Shown: positions 44,763-57,366, counted from the stretch's first letter. The stretch is 64,000 nt of DNA from Aspidapion aeneum (GCA_963576565.1 OY755038.1:135363348-135427347); one strand, 5' to 3'. Program-made: numbers and translations. Notes: generated from the letters alone by a model not told the origin.

Positions 44763-47359
44763 ACTATGACCAACAAAAAGAAAATAAAAACATTTTACAA
44801 ACCGAAAACTCAAAAATAATAAAATTAAACTCGGATAAACAAAAAGACAATAACGAAAATATCTTGAAAACCAAAAACGCAATAACAATAAAGTTTAACT
44901 CGGATAAACAAAAAAGCAATAACGAAAATATTTGGAAAACCGAAGGCGCAAAATTAGTAAGAGTAAATTCGGATCAACAAAAAGAAAATAAAAACATTTT
45001 ACAAACCGAAAACTCAAAAATAATAAAATTAAACACGAATAAACAAAAGGACAATAACGAAAATATCTTGAAAACCGAAAACCCAAAAGTAGTAAAATTA
45101 AATTATGATCAACAAAAAAACAACAAAAACATTTTAGAAACAGAAAACTAAAAAAAAATAAAGTTAAACTCGGATAAACAAAGAAGCAAAAACGAAATCT
45201 GAAAACCAAAAACACAAAAGTAGTAAAAGTAAATTCGGATCAACAAAAAGAAAATGAGAACATTTTGAAAACCGAAAACACAAAAGAAATAAAATTAAAC
45301 TCGAATAAACAAAAAGACAATAACGAAAATATTTTGAAAACCGGAAACGCAAAAATAGTAAAAGTAAAGTCGGACCAACAAAAATTAAATAAAAACATTG
45401 TAAGAACCAAAAATGCAAAAACAATAATGTTTAACTCGGATAAACAAAAAAGCAACAACGAAAATATTTTGAAAACTGAAAGCGCAAAATTAGTAAAAGT
45501 AAATTCGGATCAACAAAAAGAAAATAAAAACAGTTTACAAACCGAAAACTCAAAATTATTAAAGTTAAACTCGGATAAACAAAAAAGCAACAACGAAAAT
45601 ATTTTGAAAACCGAAAGCGCAAAATTAGTAAAAGTAAATTCGGATCAACAAAAAGAAAATGAGAACATTTTGAAAACCGAAAACACAAAAAAAAATAAAA
45701 TTAAACTCGGATAAACAAAAAGACAATAACGAAAATATTTTGAAAACCGGAAACGCAAAAATAGTAAAAGTAAAGTCGGACCACCAAAAATTAAATAAAA
45801 ACATTGTAAGAACCAAAAACGCAAAAACAATAAAGTTTAACTCGGATAAACAAAAAAGCAACAACGAAAATATTTTGAAAACTGAAAGCGCAAAATTAGT
45901 TAAAGTAAATTTGGATCAACAAAAAAAAATAAAAACAGTTTACAAACCGAAAACTCAAAATTAATAAAGTTAAACTCGGATAAACAAAAAAGCAACAACG
46001 AAAATATTTTGAAAACCGAAAGCGCAAAATTAGTAAAAGTAAATTCGGTCAACAAAAAGAAAATAAAAACATTTTACAAACCGAAAACTTAAAATTAATA
46101 AAGTTAAAATCGGATAAACAAAAAAGCAGCAACGAAAATATTTTGAAAACCGAAAGCGCAAAATTAGTAAAAGTAAATTCGGATCAACAAAAAGAAAATA
46201 AAAACATTTTACAAACCGAAAACGCAAAATTAATAAAGTTAAACTCGGATAAACAAAAAAGCAGCAACGAAAATATTTTGAAAACCGAAAGCGCAAAATT
46301 AGTAAAAGTAAATTCGGATCAACAAAAAGAAAATAAAAACAGTTTACAAACCGAAAACTCAAAATTAATAAAGTTAAACTCGGATAAACAAAAAAGCAAC
46401 AACGAAAATATTTTGAAAACCGAAAGCGCAATTAGTAAAAGTAAATTCGGATCAACAAAAAGAAAATAAAAACATTTTACAAACCGCAAACTCAAAATTA
46501 ATAAAGTTAAACTCGGATAAACAAAAAAGCAGCAACGAAAATATTTAGAAAACCGAAAGCGCAAAATTAGTAAAAGTAAATTCAGATCAACAAAAAGAAA
46601 ATAAAAACATTTTACAAACCAAAAACTCAAAATTAATAAAGTTAAACTCGGATAAACAAAAAAGCAGCAACGGAAATATTTTGAAAACCGAAAGCGCAAA
46701 ATTAGTAAAAGTAAATTCGGATCAACAAAAAGAAAATAAAAACATTTTACAAACCGAAAACTCAAAATTAATAAAGTTAAACTCGAATAAACAAAAAAGC
46801 AGCAACGAAAATATTTTGAGAACCGAAATAGCAAAAGTAGTAGAAGTAAATTCGGACCAACAAAAAGAAAATAAATACATTTTAAAAATCGAAAACCCAA
46901 AAATATTAAGATTAAACTCGGATAAACAAAAAGGCAATAACGAAAATATTTTGAAAATCGAAAACGCAAAAGTAGTAGGATTAAACGCTGATCAACAAAA
47001 ACAAAATAAAAATAGTTTAAAAACTGAAAACTCATAATTTTTAAAATTAAACTCTGATAAACGAAAAATCAATGATGAAAATATTTGGAAAACGGAAAAC
47101 TCAAAATTAGTAGAACATAACCTAGAGACACAGAATGATAGGAATAAAAACACCATAGAAACTAAAAAGTCACTAGGAGTAAATTCAAACAAACAAAAAG
47201 ACAATAACAAAAACAGTATGAAAACAGAGAACATAGGAACACTAGACATAAATACAGACGAACAAAGAAAAGATAATAGGAAGAGGCAAAAGGATAAAAG
47301 TAAGAAATTTGGTAAAACAAAAAGAAAAATAGACAAAAAAGCCAAAAAACCAATATCTT
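44763..47359 (+). CDS. Lys/Asn/Gln-rich repeat region of pol
   Basis: About 33 tandem units of 66 or 69 bases translate to alternating 22- and 23-residue peptides, one type with SDKQKSNNENILKTES and the other with SDQQKENKNILQTENS. Unit lengths are multiples of three and most substitutions keep the frame. That argues it was translated as a flexible, highly charged linker between macrodomain and OTU domain. Single-base indels (for example near 45135, 45690, 45930, 46050, 46430 and 47035) now break it. It ends in a basic segment (KSKKFGKTKRKIDKKAKK type) stopping at 47359. Minus-strand Phe/Leu/Cys-rich frames are shadows. Confidence 0.65.
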
Positions 47360-47544
47360 AAGAAATAAAGACTGGAAATTAAATAACTCAAAAACTAACA
47401 CGCAGAATTTCAATATATATATATATATATACAAAAAGACAAAGGAAAAGACCCAAAAATAAATGAACACAAAAGCGAAAAAACAGACACAAGATTACAC
47501 GAAAATGGACACAGACAGACGAAAGGGACAACAAGAATGGACAT

Positions 47545-47945
47545 ATGGGTAAAATAACAGAAATTAGGAAAGACGGAAACTGTTTATTTCGGGCCATTAG
47601 CCTGGCACTATTCCAGACACAAGAAAAACACAGTCTCCTGAGGGAGACCGCAGTAACATATATTCACAATAACTGGGAGAAATTTCAACCTTTTATTGCG
47701 GAAGAGTTAATCAATGGAAAGGGAATAGTTTACCCTTCAAAGACAAAATATTGTGAAAAAATGAAAAAAGATGGCCGAATGCGTGGCAATGGCGGAAGCG
47801 TGCGGGGTGAATATAAAAATATTCACCAACAAGGAACACCTCGAGAGGGGCCAAGTGCTAAATGAAAAGCCAATCTTAATATCCAGAGAAAGCCACTCTA
47901 GGTCGATCTGCCTCGTATTCAACGGCCACTACGAATTAATCGAGG
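47545..47945 (+). pseudogene. OTU-type cysteine protease domain
   Basis: The frame begins MGKITEIRKDGNCLFRAIS at 47545. DGNCLFRAIS is the signature of OTU cysteine proteases, with catalytic Asp/Cys. Residues ~25-75 (LLRETAVTYI, KFQPFIAEEL) match the helical part. After a one-base shift near 47770, ECVAMAEACGVNIKIF (second OTU block) follows, then FNGHYELIEG carrying the C-terminal catalytic His. OTU enzymes cleave ubiquitin or related conjugates. The domain ends just before the spacer leading to reverse transcriptase, so it belonged to the polyprotein. Intact Cys and His suggest recent activity. Confidence 0.85.
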
Positions 47946-49355
47946 GCACAGACGAGGAGGAAGAGGGGAAGGAGAAAGCACGGACAATAGAAACAACAAA
48001 AACCTCCGAAACAAAGGAGTCACAGGAAACGTATGAGTGGCCATTCAAAGAAACAGAAGAATGTAGGCTACACCCACAAGAAGTGGCGAAAGTGACAATA
48101 GCAGAATCATGCGTACTCAGGCCAGGCCAGGAGAAATCATTGAAAATAAGGGTCCAGGGAGGATGCGAACTGGACACAAAAAGATTCTCGCTTAAAAATA
48201 ATTTCTTCACACCTAGAAAGATAGAAGCGAGTTACTTACCATGCCAATATGGCGCGGAGTACGAGCTAAAGGTGAGGTCACACAACCAGATCCACGTATC
48301 ATTGTATGAAGGGTCCTGCATAGGGTTCTCGAACCTGAAACAAGAAAAGCCACTGTTAACGGTAACATACGACGCAGCAAAAGACGAATGTGTGACCATG
48401 GCAGATCACCAGGTCGATCATATCGAAAATACAAAAATTAAGGAAAAGTTAACGATATTATTGGAGAAATACAGGGACATATTTGCAAAAACAACTAGCC
48501 AGATGGGGCGTACCCATTTAGTCAAACATAAAATAGAGCTTACCGAGACTACACCCATTAAATCACTACCATACTGGGTCAGTCATAAAGAAAGGGAGAT
48601 TATCACGCAACAAATAGCGGAAATGGAAAAACATAAAATTATAACGCCGTGCCACTCGCCATGGGCGTCTCCAATCGTTCTAGTAAAGAAAAAAGACTCG
48701 TCCATGCGCTTCTGTACCGATTTTCGCAAAATTAACGATCACACAGTAAAATCAAACTGGCCTCTTCCGAATATTGAGGACATAACCAGCTACTTAGGGG
48801 GCAGTAAGTACTTTACTATCCTCGACCTGCTAAGTGGATATTGGCAAGTAGAAATGGACGAGCGTAGCAAAGATTACACCGCCTTCGTAGCGCAGGGACT
48901 CAAACAATATAGGTATGAGGTTCTACCATTCGGACTCCCCAACACGTTCCAGGAATTGTCGGACAGAGTGTTCGAAGGGCTGAAGTGGAAAAAAGTGCTG
49001 ACCTACCTGGACGACACGATTCTACACACAGAGACCATGCAGGAACATCTAGAGCTGTTGGAAGAGGTGTTTGAACGTCTACGAAAGGCCGGTTTAACGC
49101 TGAGTCCCAAAAAATGCGCCTATCTGAAAAAAGAAATTAAAATATTAGGATTTTCAGTAACAGAGTCGGGAATTTACCCAGATCAAGAAAGGACTGCGGC
49201 GATTGCCCAATTCCCGACACCAAGAAAACTGAAAGAGGTGCAATCATTCATAGGAGCAGCAAATTTCTACAGGAAATTTATAAAAGACTTCTCGAAAATC
49301 GCCCGATCGCTCCACGATCTAACAAAAAAAAACGGTAAAATTCCAATGGGGCGAA
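47946..49355 (+). pseudogene. pol: Ty3/gypsy reverse transcriptase
   Basis: The same frame that ends the OTU domain runs on to 49423. First comes an acidic linker, then a beta-rich spacer (VLRPGQEKSLKIRVQGG) that usually lies between protease and polymerase. Reverse transcriptase begins near LVKHKIELTETTPIK. Motifs: SPWASPIVLVKKKDSSMRFC, DFRKIND, FTILDLLSGYWQVEM (catalytic Asp), LPFGL, VLTYLDDTILH (YLDD), LGFSVTESG and FIGAANFYRKFI. The segment LPFGLPNTFQ lacks about three residues of the usual PFGLxNAPxTFQ, a likely defect. The frame shifts at ~49350 before RNase H. Confidence 0.92.
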
Positions 49356-49829
49356 GCACAACAGGAGGCATTCGAAACCCTGAAGGAAAAATTGATATCG
49401 GCACCAGTATTGCAACATTTTAATCCCCAAAAAGACACAATATTACATGTAGACGGATGCAAAACAGGCATAGGCGCAATATTATTACAGAAAGACAAGC
49501 AGGGGGTGGCCCGCCCCATAGCATACGTCAGTAGGACACTCAACCAAAATAAGAAAAATTACACAATTTCAGAGATAGAAGGACTGGCAGTAGTGTATTT
49601 CCTGGAATACTTAACACATTATATCTTCGGGAGAAAAGTAAAGATAATTAGCGATCACTCAGCGCTTTGCTTGTTCAAAAACACAAAAAACTCAGGTAGA
49701 TTAATCAGATGGAGTTTAAAGCTAGCAGAATATGACTATACCATACAGCACAAAAAGGGTGCCTAAACACAGACGCTGACTGCTTATCAAGATACCCACT
49801 AGAAAACTTAACAGAGACTAACTATCGAT
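49356..49829 (+). pseudogene. Ty3/gypsy RNase H
   Basis: The frame 49392-49766 contains APVLQHFNPQKDTILHVDG (first acidic residue), GIGAILLQ, YVSRTLNQNKKNYTISEIEG (Glu), HYIFGRKVKIISDHSAL (Asp), LIRWSLKLAEYDYTIQHKKG. After a one-base shift at 49764 comes the conserved end NTDADCLSRYPLE. It degrades genomic RNA in the RNA/DNA hybrid. A stop at ~49838 follows. Confidence 0.88.
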
Positions 49830-51181
49830 ATCGATGAGATACGACGACGTATACAATACAAAACGAAGTCACCAGTTAATAAAATAAAGGATCTACAGAG
49901 GAAAGACCAAAAAATTACTGAAATAATAAAGGGATTGGAAGACCCCGAAAACTTGCCAATTGCACAAAGGAAAAGAGTAAAACAATTTATCATGAAGTAC
50001 GATATTTTATACAAGATCTGTTTGACTCCGCAGGGGCGACAGGATCTGATAGTAATACCCAGTCAACTTATAGCGGAAATATTATTTCAGTGTCACGCTG
50101 AACTCGTCTCGGGACATTTAGGAATCACTAAAACACTCTATTAGGTAAAGGAGATATTTTACTGGGATACCTTACAAAAAGATGTCACAAAATACGTAAA
50201 AGGCTGCCGAGACTGCCAGGCTAGAAAGGGAACCAATTTAAAGCCAGCGGGCAACTTGCAACCAATAAAGATTGGACTGCCATTCCAGAAAATTGGAATA
50301 GACCTACTAGGACCCTTCAGCGTGAGAATCGAAGGAGATAATACAATAGTAGTCGCTACTTGCTATGCCACAAGATACGTGGAATGCAAAGCCCTACCGA
50401 ATGGAAAGGCCGAATCGGTGGCAAAATTTCTACTTGAAAATATACTTCTCAGACACGGGGCTCCAAAGGAATTAGTGAGTGACCTCGGACTGACCTTCAG
50501 GTCAGAGCTAGTTTAGGAGCTACTGAAGATGATGGGGACATGTAGCCGCTTTACGACAAGCTACCACCCGGCTTGCAACGGACTGACAGAAAGGTTTAAT
50601 GCGACATTGGTCGACATGTTATCAATATTTTCTAACACCAGACAAGACGACTGGGCATTATATGTACCATTCTGTCAGTTCGCGTACAATACAAGTAGGC
50701 AGGATGCGAGCAAGTACGCACCATTCGAGCTGGTATACGGTAGACCGCCGGTAATACCAACCGAAGCTCAACTGAGCAAAAACGATTACAAATCATCAGT
50801 GAAAGAAATTAGAGAAAGGGCATTAGCAGTAAGAAGCCAGGCGATAATAAACATATTAGAGAGACAAAAAAAAGACAAACGCCTATACGATGAAAAGCAT
50901 AGACCTTTGGAATTTGAAATAGGACAAAAAGTGAAAGTATTTACACCTGTGAGGAAGAAAGGAAAAAGCGAGAAGCTTTTACTAAGGCACTTTGGGCCAT
51001 ATAGAATCGAAGAAAAAATAAGTGATGTGGATTACATGATAAAAATAGAATAGAGCGAGTGCATATCAGTAGGATACTGCCTTACAACGACCCATGGACG
51101 GAAGAAAGTATAGAAGCAGACCCAACGTTGGCCCCAATAATAGAAGAGGGGGCGGGGCGACAGTCGAGAGGGTATAGATGA
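49830..51181 (+). pseudogene. Ty3/gypsy integrase
   Basis: A linker with QRKDQKITEIIKGLEDPENL precedes the zinc domain (CHAELVSGHLGITKT and CRDCQARKG; HHCC pattern). Catalytic core: KIGIDLLGPF (Asp 1), LVSDLGLTFRS (Asp 2), TSYHPACNGLTERFN (Glu). The C-terminal part has YGRPPVIP, LYDEKHRPLEFEIGQKVKVF (GPY/F-like: LLRHFGPYRIEEKI). It ends, after a shift near 51052, with ERVHISRILPYNDPW and stop TGA at 51179-51181. In-frame TAG codons at 50142-50144 and 50514-50516 inactivate it. The catalytic triad itself is intact. Confidence 0.9.
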
Positions 51182-52188
51182 AAAATGGACCGGAAAGAAG
51201 CGGTGCGCAGCGCAATAACGCCTGAGTATGGCAGCCGTAAGTAGGAAGAAACGGGCCGTAGGGCGTAAGTAAGGTGCTGAGGAAAAAAAAAGAAATATAA
51301 TTACCTAAGGTCAGGGAAGACATTAGGGCGGAAAACCCTCGAATTAAGTGAGTCGAGTCGCAGTGGCGGGTCAAAAAAACAGGTCGCAGGGCAGGCTTGG
51401 TCAGCAGAGACTGGCGGCAGGTGATCCTTAGGATGAGGAGTCGAATCAAGTTAAACCTGAAAAAAAAATATATTTATAAATAGGGAATAATACTAATAAT
51501 AATAATAGTAATAAACTAAAACAAATTAAGAGTAATCGAGATGTGGTCCTGGAGCTAGGTATAGTTATGAGGGTTGAAAGGAAAAATTATTTTTTTTTGA
51601 CACCTGGCCTAGAACACGGGACGATTACGGTCTAGTGGCCGAAGAGAATAGTAGAAACATTAAAAAGTAATAGTAGTAAAACGTTATCCTTTTTAAAGAA
51701 ACTTAAAAATCTAAGGAAGAATTAATTTTAGCAGCTGTACAGTTGCAACATGAATTCTTGAGACCTAAAGGAAGAAGGAAAAGACAAAACATTATGAACG
51801 AGAAGAAGGAGAGCAAGAAGAAGGTCGAAAAGAAGACAAGAAAAAAGAAAAAAGTATGTAGGATTCAGTAGTGAAGATTAAGTTACAAAGGAGAAATAAA
51901 ATAGAAGAAATAAGTATTGCAATAGGAAATAAGAAGAGGTGAAATGTTACACAGGTAACAACAAGAAAAGAGATAAGACATAGAAATAGAGGTAGGTAGA
52001 GAAATACGTTATTATGGCCTGGGATTAGTTGAAAGGGAGTAAGTAGACTTCGGTATGGGACGCCATATTGTAGAAAACACATTAACAAACAGAAAACAAC
52101 CCAAACCACCGAAATTACATTTTTCTTTTATTTTTCAGATACATTTGACAAAACGAAAAGGAAAAAAAGAGATCGGAAAAAATACATA

Positions 52189-52252
<64 letters not shown>

Positions 52253-52338
52253 TATTTATTTATATATATATACTCACCAAAAAAAGGAAAAAACAAGACA
52301 GACACTGCGATCGGCTAAAGACCCAAACAGGACCAAAA
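51182..52338 (+). other. Spacer between pol and env
   Basis: Purine-rich DNA with no convincing frame. TTTTTCTTTTATTTTTCAG (52120-52138) is a good splice acceptor for env mRNA. A TA microsatellite follows. The plus-strand frame 52055-52318 crosses the TA repeat and has no family features. Confidence 0.5.
52192..52271. repeat. (TA)n microsatellite
   Basis: About 38 TA units with one interruption (AGATATTTATTTA) near 52250, between the candidate env splice acceptor and the env ATG. Confidence 0.9.
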
Positions 52339-54423
52339 ATGAGGGTCGCAATCTACATGTGGATAGCAATAGTACAAGCCGGATCGGAGAGGGTCGAAAT
52401 ATCAGCTGGGTCATATTGGAAAAGAATGACGGAGACAGTGACATACGAGGCGGCCATCCCACTGACATACACGATGGACTGGATAGATGAACGCCTGCAA
52501 CCTAAAATTGAAAAAGAACAATACAGAGGCAACAATACAATAGAACACCAGTGGTGTACAGTAATGAAGGGCATCGACGAAGTAAACGATCTAGTGAACC
52601 TAGAATTTACAACAATCAATGAGAACTGGATCACCAATAATTTGCAAAACATTTCACTGAGCTACGGGAGGAAGAGAGTACTACGCGAAATTGAATCAAT
52701 TGGGAATTTCTTTAGTTGGTGCTGTAACATTGCAACTCAGAAAATGTTAGACTCACTAGTAATGAGCAAGTCGGAACTACAAGATAACGTTAATAAAATA
52801 AACACCGGACTTGAGGAGTCGTTAAAAATTTTGGGGGATAGCTCAGGTAAATTAAACTCGCTGAACAAGGCATATTCAAAAATTTTCAAAGAAACGGAGT
52901 CAAAATTAAAATTATTAGAACTGTTCATGACACATTTCCAAGAAACAGTACAATCTTCAGACAATACACTTTTTAAAGCAACCGAGAAGTTGCTAGGATA
53001 CCAACATTTAAATACAATAAGATTTTTACAATTAATAAGAGAAATGCGCAAGCAAGACATACTGAGCGACTGCAAAAATAGTTTCATACCAACGGCCATA
53101 CTAAACGCAGAAATACTTCATGACGATTTGGTGAGCCTACAAAAGGATTTGAAAACCCACCAACACGCGTTAGCGATACCACTGAGAAACATAGCCAAAT
53201 ACTACCAATTACCAATTTGCGATTGTTCAATTCCAAGTGGAAAAATTATAATACACGTAAAAATACCAATAACCAAAGAAAAGGCGAGTTGGTCGATTTT
53301 CGAGTTAGCAGTAGCGCTGTTTAAATGGAACGAGGACACATGCATAATCGAACACGAGAACGCGTATTTGGCAGTGTCAAAATCCGGAAACACAGAAGAC
53401 GATATCAGAATAATTAGTGGGACGCCAATGCACTATTGCAGGCCACACCAAAGTAATTTGTGCTACGTACCTCGCTTTGGGGTAGATATAACGACAACCC
53501 CAAGTTGCCCAAAAAAACTGTACACTGGGAGCACAGTTCAGGAGCTGGCTGGGCATTCCACGCTTCACTGTCATAGATCGACGGCGACGGTGATTACGGA
53601 GATCGAAGAGTCAGTGTTCATTGTGGCACACCCGAAACAAGGAACACCAGTAGCATGTCCAAATGGGAAGGACACGCTGAGTCCAGTGACGATAGCAGCG
53701 CAGGGAGCCCTAAAGATAAGCCTTCCATGCAATTGTGAGCTGGTAGTGGGAGACAGCAAACTGATCCCGCGAAGGCTTCCTTGTCCCGAAGATGGGGGAG
53801 AACCTGCAAATATAAAAAGAATATTACTTGCAGCATGGACAAAGCTACAAACATTCATATTAAACCCGATTAGCAAATTTAACTTGCCGACATACACTAA
53901 CGCCGAGAAGGTGTTGAATACCAATTGGACGTTTGAAACCCCCTACGTTAACGTGAGCTCCACCAGAAGGGAGATAAATAAAATAATAGATACTATAAGA
54001 CAAATACCAAAGAGACAGTCATACGGAAATAAGTACAGTTATCAGGTGGATTCGATTATGCTAATATGGAACTCATTTCTGATTATAACGCTAATATACC
54101 TGATACTACATCGAGGAAACTCCCCATTCACGCTAGTACAGGGGATTCCGGGGGTCGTAGCAAGGAACGACTCGACGCACCACGACGTACTGGAGTGGTC
54201 AATAGCTACAGCCTTCGGAACATTCCTTATCTATATAATAGCCCGAACAGTGTGGGTGTACCTAAAAAATAGAAAAACAACACAGATAACAGAACAAGGT
54301 AAGTTCAGGTCTTATATCTTAAAGGTAGACAGTAAAGAAAACATATTAGAGGGAATAAAATCACAAGAAATATTTTGTACATTACAGGAAGATAGACAGG
54401 AAGAGCGGGGGAATAACGTCTAA
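52339..54423 (+). CDS. env: Envelope glycoprotein
   Basis: An uninterrupted 694-codon frame. Residues 1-15 ([15 protein letters not shown]) look like a signal peptide. Basic RKRVLR at ~111-116 is a possible furin-type site (minimal RxxR), followed by [16 protein letters not shown], a candidate fusion peptide, then a helical, coiled-coil-like region (~135-205). The middle has many cysteines ([34 protein letters not shown]). The membrane anchors are [18 protein letters not shown] (~575) and [23 protein letters not shown] (~625). The layout resembles class I-type errantivirus/baculovirus-F-like envelopes. It is the best-preserved gene of the element. Function in infection or cell-to-cell spread is inference. 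Confidence 0.85.
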   Translation: MRVAIYMWIAIVQAGSERVEISAGSYWKRMTETVTYEAAIPLTYTMDWIDERLQPKIEKEQYRGNNTIEHQWCTVMKGIDEVNDLVNLEFTTINENWITNNLQNISLSYGRKRVLREIESIGNFFSWCCNIATQKMLDSLVMSKSELQDNVNKINTGLEESLKILGDSSGKLNSLNKAYSKIFKETESKLKLLELFMTHFQETVQSSDNTLFKATEKLLGYQHLNTIRFLQLIREMRKQDILSDCKNSFIPTAILNAEILHDDLVSLQKDLKTHQHALAIPLRNIAKYYQLPICDCSIPSGKIIIHVKIPITKEKASWSIFELAVALFKWNEDTCIIEHENAYLAVSKSGNTEDDIRIISGTPMHYCRPHQSNLCYVPRFGVDITTTPSCPKKLYTGSTVQELAGHSTLHCHRSTATVITEIEESVFIVAHPKQGTPVACPNGKDTLSPVTIAAQGALKISLPCNCELVVGDSKLIPRRLPCPEDGGEPANIKRILLAAWTKLQTFILNPISKFNLPTYTNAEKVLNTNWTFETPYVNVSSTRREINKIIDTIRQIPKRQSYGNKYSYQVDSIMLIWNSFLIITLIYLILHRGNSPFTLVQGIPGVVARNDSTHHDVLEWSIATAFGTFLIYIIARTVWVYLKNRKTTQITEQGKFRSYILKVDSKENILEGIKSQEIFCTLQEDRQEERGNNV

Positions 54424-55500
54424 GCAGGGAACTAGGGCGATCTGAAAGTAAGCGAAAATAAAAGCAATGTTCTGAAAAATAATAGAAATTAAATAAATAC
54501 TGAAAATAATAAATAATAATAATAAAAATGTAAGACATTTCGAAAGATTTTGCTTAAGTAGGAATAAAAATAAAATTTAAGAAAACATAACCTAACGATA
54601 AGAATAAAAATAAAACTTTATTAAAACCAAATTTAAGGTTCTAAATATAATAAGAATAGAAAGAAAAAAAAGGGCGACCAAGAAAACAAAATGGTCAACC
54701 TAAACAGCCGCAGCTCGATCGAAGGTGGTAGACTGAAGACGAGGTAGGCTACACAAAAAAAATAATATAGGCAAAAAACATTAAGGCAATTATAGGCAAA
54801 ATAATAGGGCATAAACAGAAAATATAGTAGAACATAAATAATGACAATAAAATTGTAGAATATTTCGAAAAATTTTGCTTAAGTAGGAATAAGAATAAAA
54901 TTTAAGAAAACATAACCTAACGATAAGAATAAAAATAAAACTTTATAAAATCAAATTTAAAGTTCTAAATATAATTAGAGTGGAAAGAAAAAAAGGGCGA
55001 CCAACAAAAAAAAATGGTCAACCTAAACAGCCGCAACTCGATCGAAGGTGGTAGACTGAAGACGAGGCAGGCTACACAAAAAAAATAATATAGGCAAAAA
55101 ACATTAAGGCAATTATAGGCAAAATATTCGGGCATAAACAGAAAATTTAGTAGAACATAAATAATGATAATAAAAATGTAAGATATTTCGAAAAATTTTG
55201 CTTAAGTAGGAATAAGAATAAAATTTAAGAAAACATAACCCAACGATAAGAATAAAAATAAAACTTTATAAAATCAAAGTTAAGGTTCTAAATATAATTA
55301 GAGTAGAAAGAAAAAAAGGCCGACCAACAAAAAAAATGGTCAACCTAAACAGCCGCAGCTCGATCGAAGGTGGTAGACTGAAGAGGAGGTAGGCTACACA
55401 AAAAAAAATATAGGCAAAAAACATTAATGCAATTGTAGGCAAAATAATAGGGGGTAAACATAAAAATGTAGTAGGCCATAAATAACGATAAAAATACAAT
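54424..55500 (+). repeat. Three ~324-bp direct repeats 3' of env
   Basis: CATAACCTAACGATAAGAAT recurs near 54586, 54911 and 55233 (CCCAACG variant), with ATGGTCAACCTAAACAGCCG and GATCGAAGGTGGTAGACTGA in each unit. The first unit abuts the env stop by ~150 bases. The repeats are non-coding. Confidence 0.85.
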
Positions 55501-56200
55501 AGTAAAAAACTAGACTAAGAGCTAAGAGTAACCAGTTAAGGGGTACTATTTAAGACCAATCCCATAGAGGATCAAATAATAACTAAAAATAGGGAAGGTA
55601 AAATAAGGGATTATAAATAAGTTGGGGAGAACCGAAAACAAAAGTCAAGGAGCGAAAAATACGACAACAAAAAATAAGTCGCGCAAAGAGGGAAGCCAGA
55701 AGGCTTAAAGTATTGTATTTATCCCGTTAAATAAATATGAAAAAGCAATAAACACGACAACAAAAAATAAAACACGAAAAATGTAACGCACAACGCTTAA
55801 AGCAACATATTAATCCTGTAAAATAAAAAATTAGGAAATAAAAACTAAAACACACAAATAAATAAATAAGAAAAAGCAATAAATAGGACAACAGAAAATA
55901 AAACACGAAAGATATAACACACAGGGCTTAAAGTAATATTTTAATCCCGTTAAATAAATAAGAAAAAGCAATAAACACGACAACAAAAAAATAAAAGACG
56001 AAAAATGTAACGCACAAGGCTTAAAGCAACATCTTAATCCTGTAAAATAAAAAAGTAGGAAATAAAAACTAAACACACAAATAAATAAATAAGAAAAAGC
56101 AATAAATATGACAACAGAAAATAAAACACGAAAGATATAACACAAAAGTCTTTTAAAGTAATTTTTTAATCCCGTAAAATGAACAAACGAACCAATAAAC
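55501..56200 (+). repeat. Two ~224-bp composite direct repeats
   Basis: From 55704, GGCTTAAAG words recur at 55797, 55927, 56021 and 56153, alternately ~93 and ~130 bases apart, with TAAGAAAAAGCAATAAA and AAAACACGAAA in each. 55501-55700 is unassigned. Confidence 0.7.
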
Positions 56201-56286
56201 AAAAAAAAATAAAGCACGTAAAATCTCTATCTTAGGATGAAATAATGCTTTAACCCTCCAAAAGGAAAAAATAGTAATAATTACCT

Positions 56287-56588
56287 GTCATTATACTCCA
56301 AACGGCGTCAGTCGGTTGAAGAACGGGTAGCAAAAAAGAAGGACGGCACAAAGACACAGACTTAAGCTTCGCACCAGAAAAAAAACCTGATTTTTCCAGA
56401 ATTAGACCTGTCAATTCTGTGAGTAGATTTACGATCACTATAAAATGCTGAAATAAATACGAAATACAAATACAAGCGACGTATGAGGATGGACTTATTA
56501 TCCAAACGACGCGGCAAACTACGAGACACGAAGAGGCGAACACCGGTCGGCCGAAGAAAATACCCACTGGCACGACCAGATGCTCTCC
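56287..56588 (-). other. Exon-like antisense segment
   Basis: On the minus strand, an acceptor TGTTATTTTTCAG precedes position 56588, and a donor-like ATGACAG|GTAATT follows 56287. A frame through the middle encodes EHLVVPVGIFFGRPVFASS and continues to PTDAVWSIM without a stop. No homology is recognised. It lies downstream of antisense gene A and could be its further exon or an independent piece. The evidence is splice signals only. Confidence 0.25.
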
Positions 56589-56926
56589 TGAAAAATAACA
56601 CAACGGGAGTGGAAGTTACATAGTTGCCAGAATAACACAGAAATTACGAAAGACAGGGGGAATAAGTCACAGGTAATTAAAGTATATGGTACGGTGTATA
56701 ATATTAAAAAATAAATAAATTGTAAACAAAAAAAGTAAAAAGGAAAAAAACACAAATAGAATAAAATAAAAAAATTAAAAAACATCTGAGAACGTCTAGA
56801 GGGGAATCTGAAAAGAAGAAGAAAGGAGCAAATAAGACAAATAGAATAGAGATTTACCCTGTCGTAAAAGACAGGGAAAAAAAAGCAAAAAATTAAAAAT
56901 TACAATCAAACAAGAAAAATACTCAC

Positions 56927-57366
56927 CACGTAAGCCACGGAGGTGGACATGGGGTCTCCCCACAGGAGGATCCTATAAGGTCGCCCCCCCAAGTCGGCCT
57001 CCTCCTCAAAAAAAGGCGAAGGGGGTAGGATCGCCGAGAAGACGAACCTGTCCACCATAAAGTCAAACAGGTCTCGCTCCCTTAACCACCCCCATAGCGC
57101 CTCCGTGGCCTGCATAGCTTGAGCTCCTAAGAAAAATAATGGAAAAATAAAAAACACAAAACAAAAGGCACAAAGAAAACACCAACACGAAAATAGATTA
57201 CAGGTGAACTCAACACGAGCAGACTTATAGGCCGAAAGAAAAGAATGGCAATAAAAATAAAAATACTTAACAAAAAAAAAATCGAAACAACAAACTTACG
57301 CGTGAGTACACCCCCAGAAATTACGACGGGGAACCACCCGCCAAAATAAAAGACCTCTCGAATCAT
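56927..57366 (-). CDS. Antisense gene A, two exons, function unknown
   Basis: Exon 1 runs 57366-57300 from ATG (MIREVFYFGGWFPVVISGG) to donor C|GTAAGT, phase 1. The 173-base intron ends TTTTTCTTAG. Exon 2 is 57126-56927 (200 nt), encoding AQAMQATEALWGWLRERD, VFSAILPPSP and RILLWGDP, and ends at GTG|GTGAGT, phase 0. Downstream acceptors (56840, 56785) would add a short tail. The layout matches gene B exactly in intron phase. Upstream open frame to 57594 (YLTPYNIFRVIPLYL) may be an additional exon part. It is not recognised; it lies antisense within the retroelement 3' region. Confidence 0.5.

Noticed and set aside
41494..47470. Many long minus-strand frames rich in Phe, Leu, Ser and Cys
   Set aside because: They are complements of purine-rich coding or repeat sequence, repeat with the same period as the plus-strand repeats and lack family motifs.
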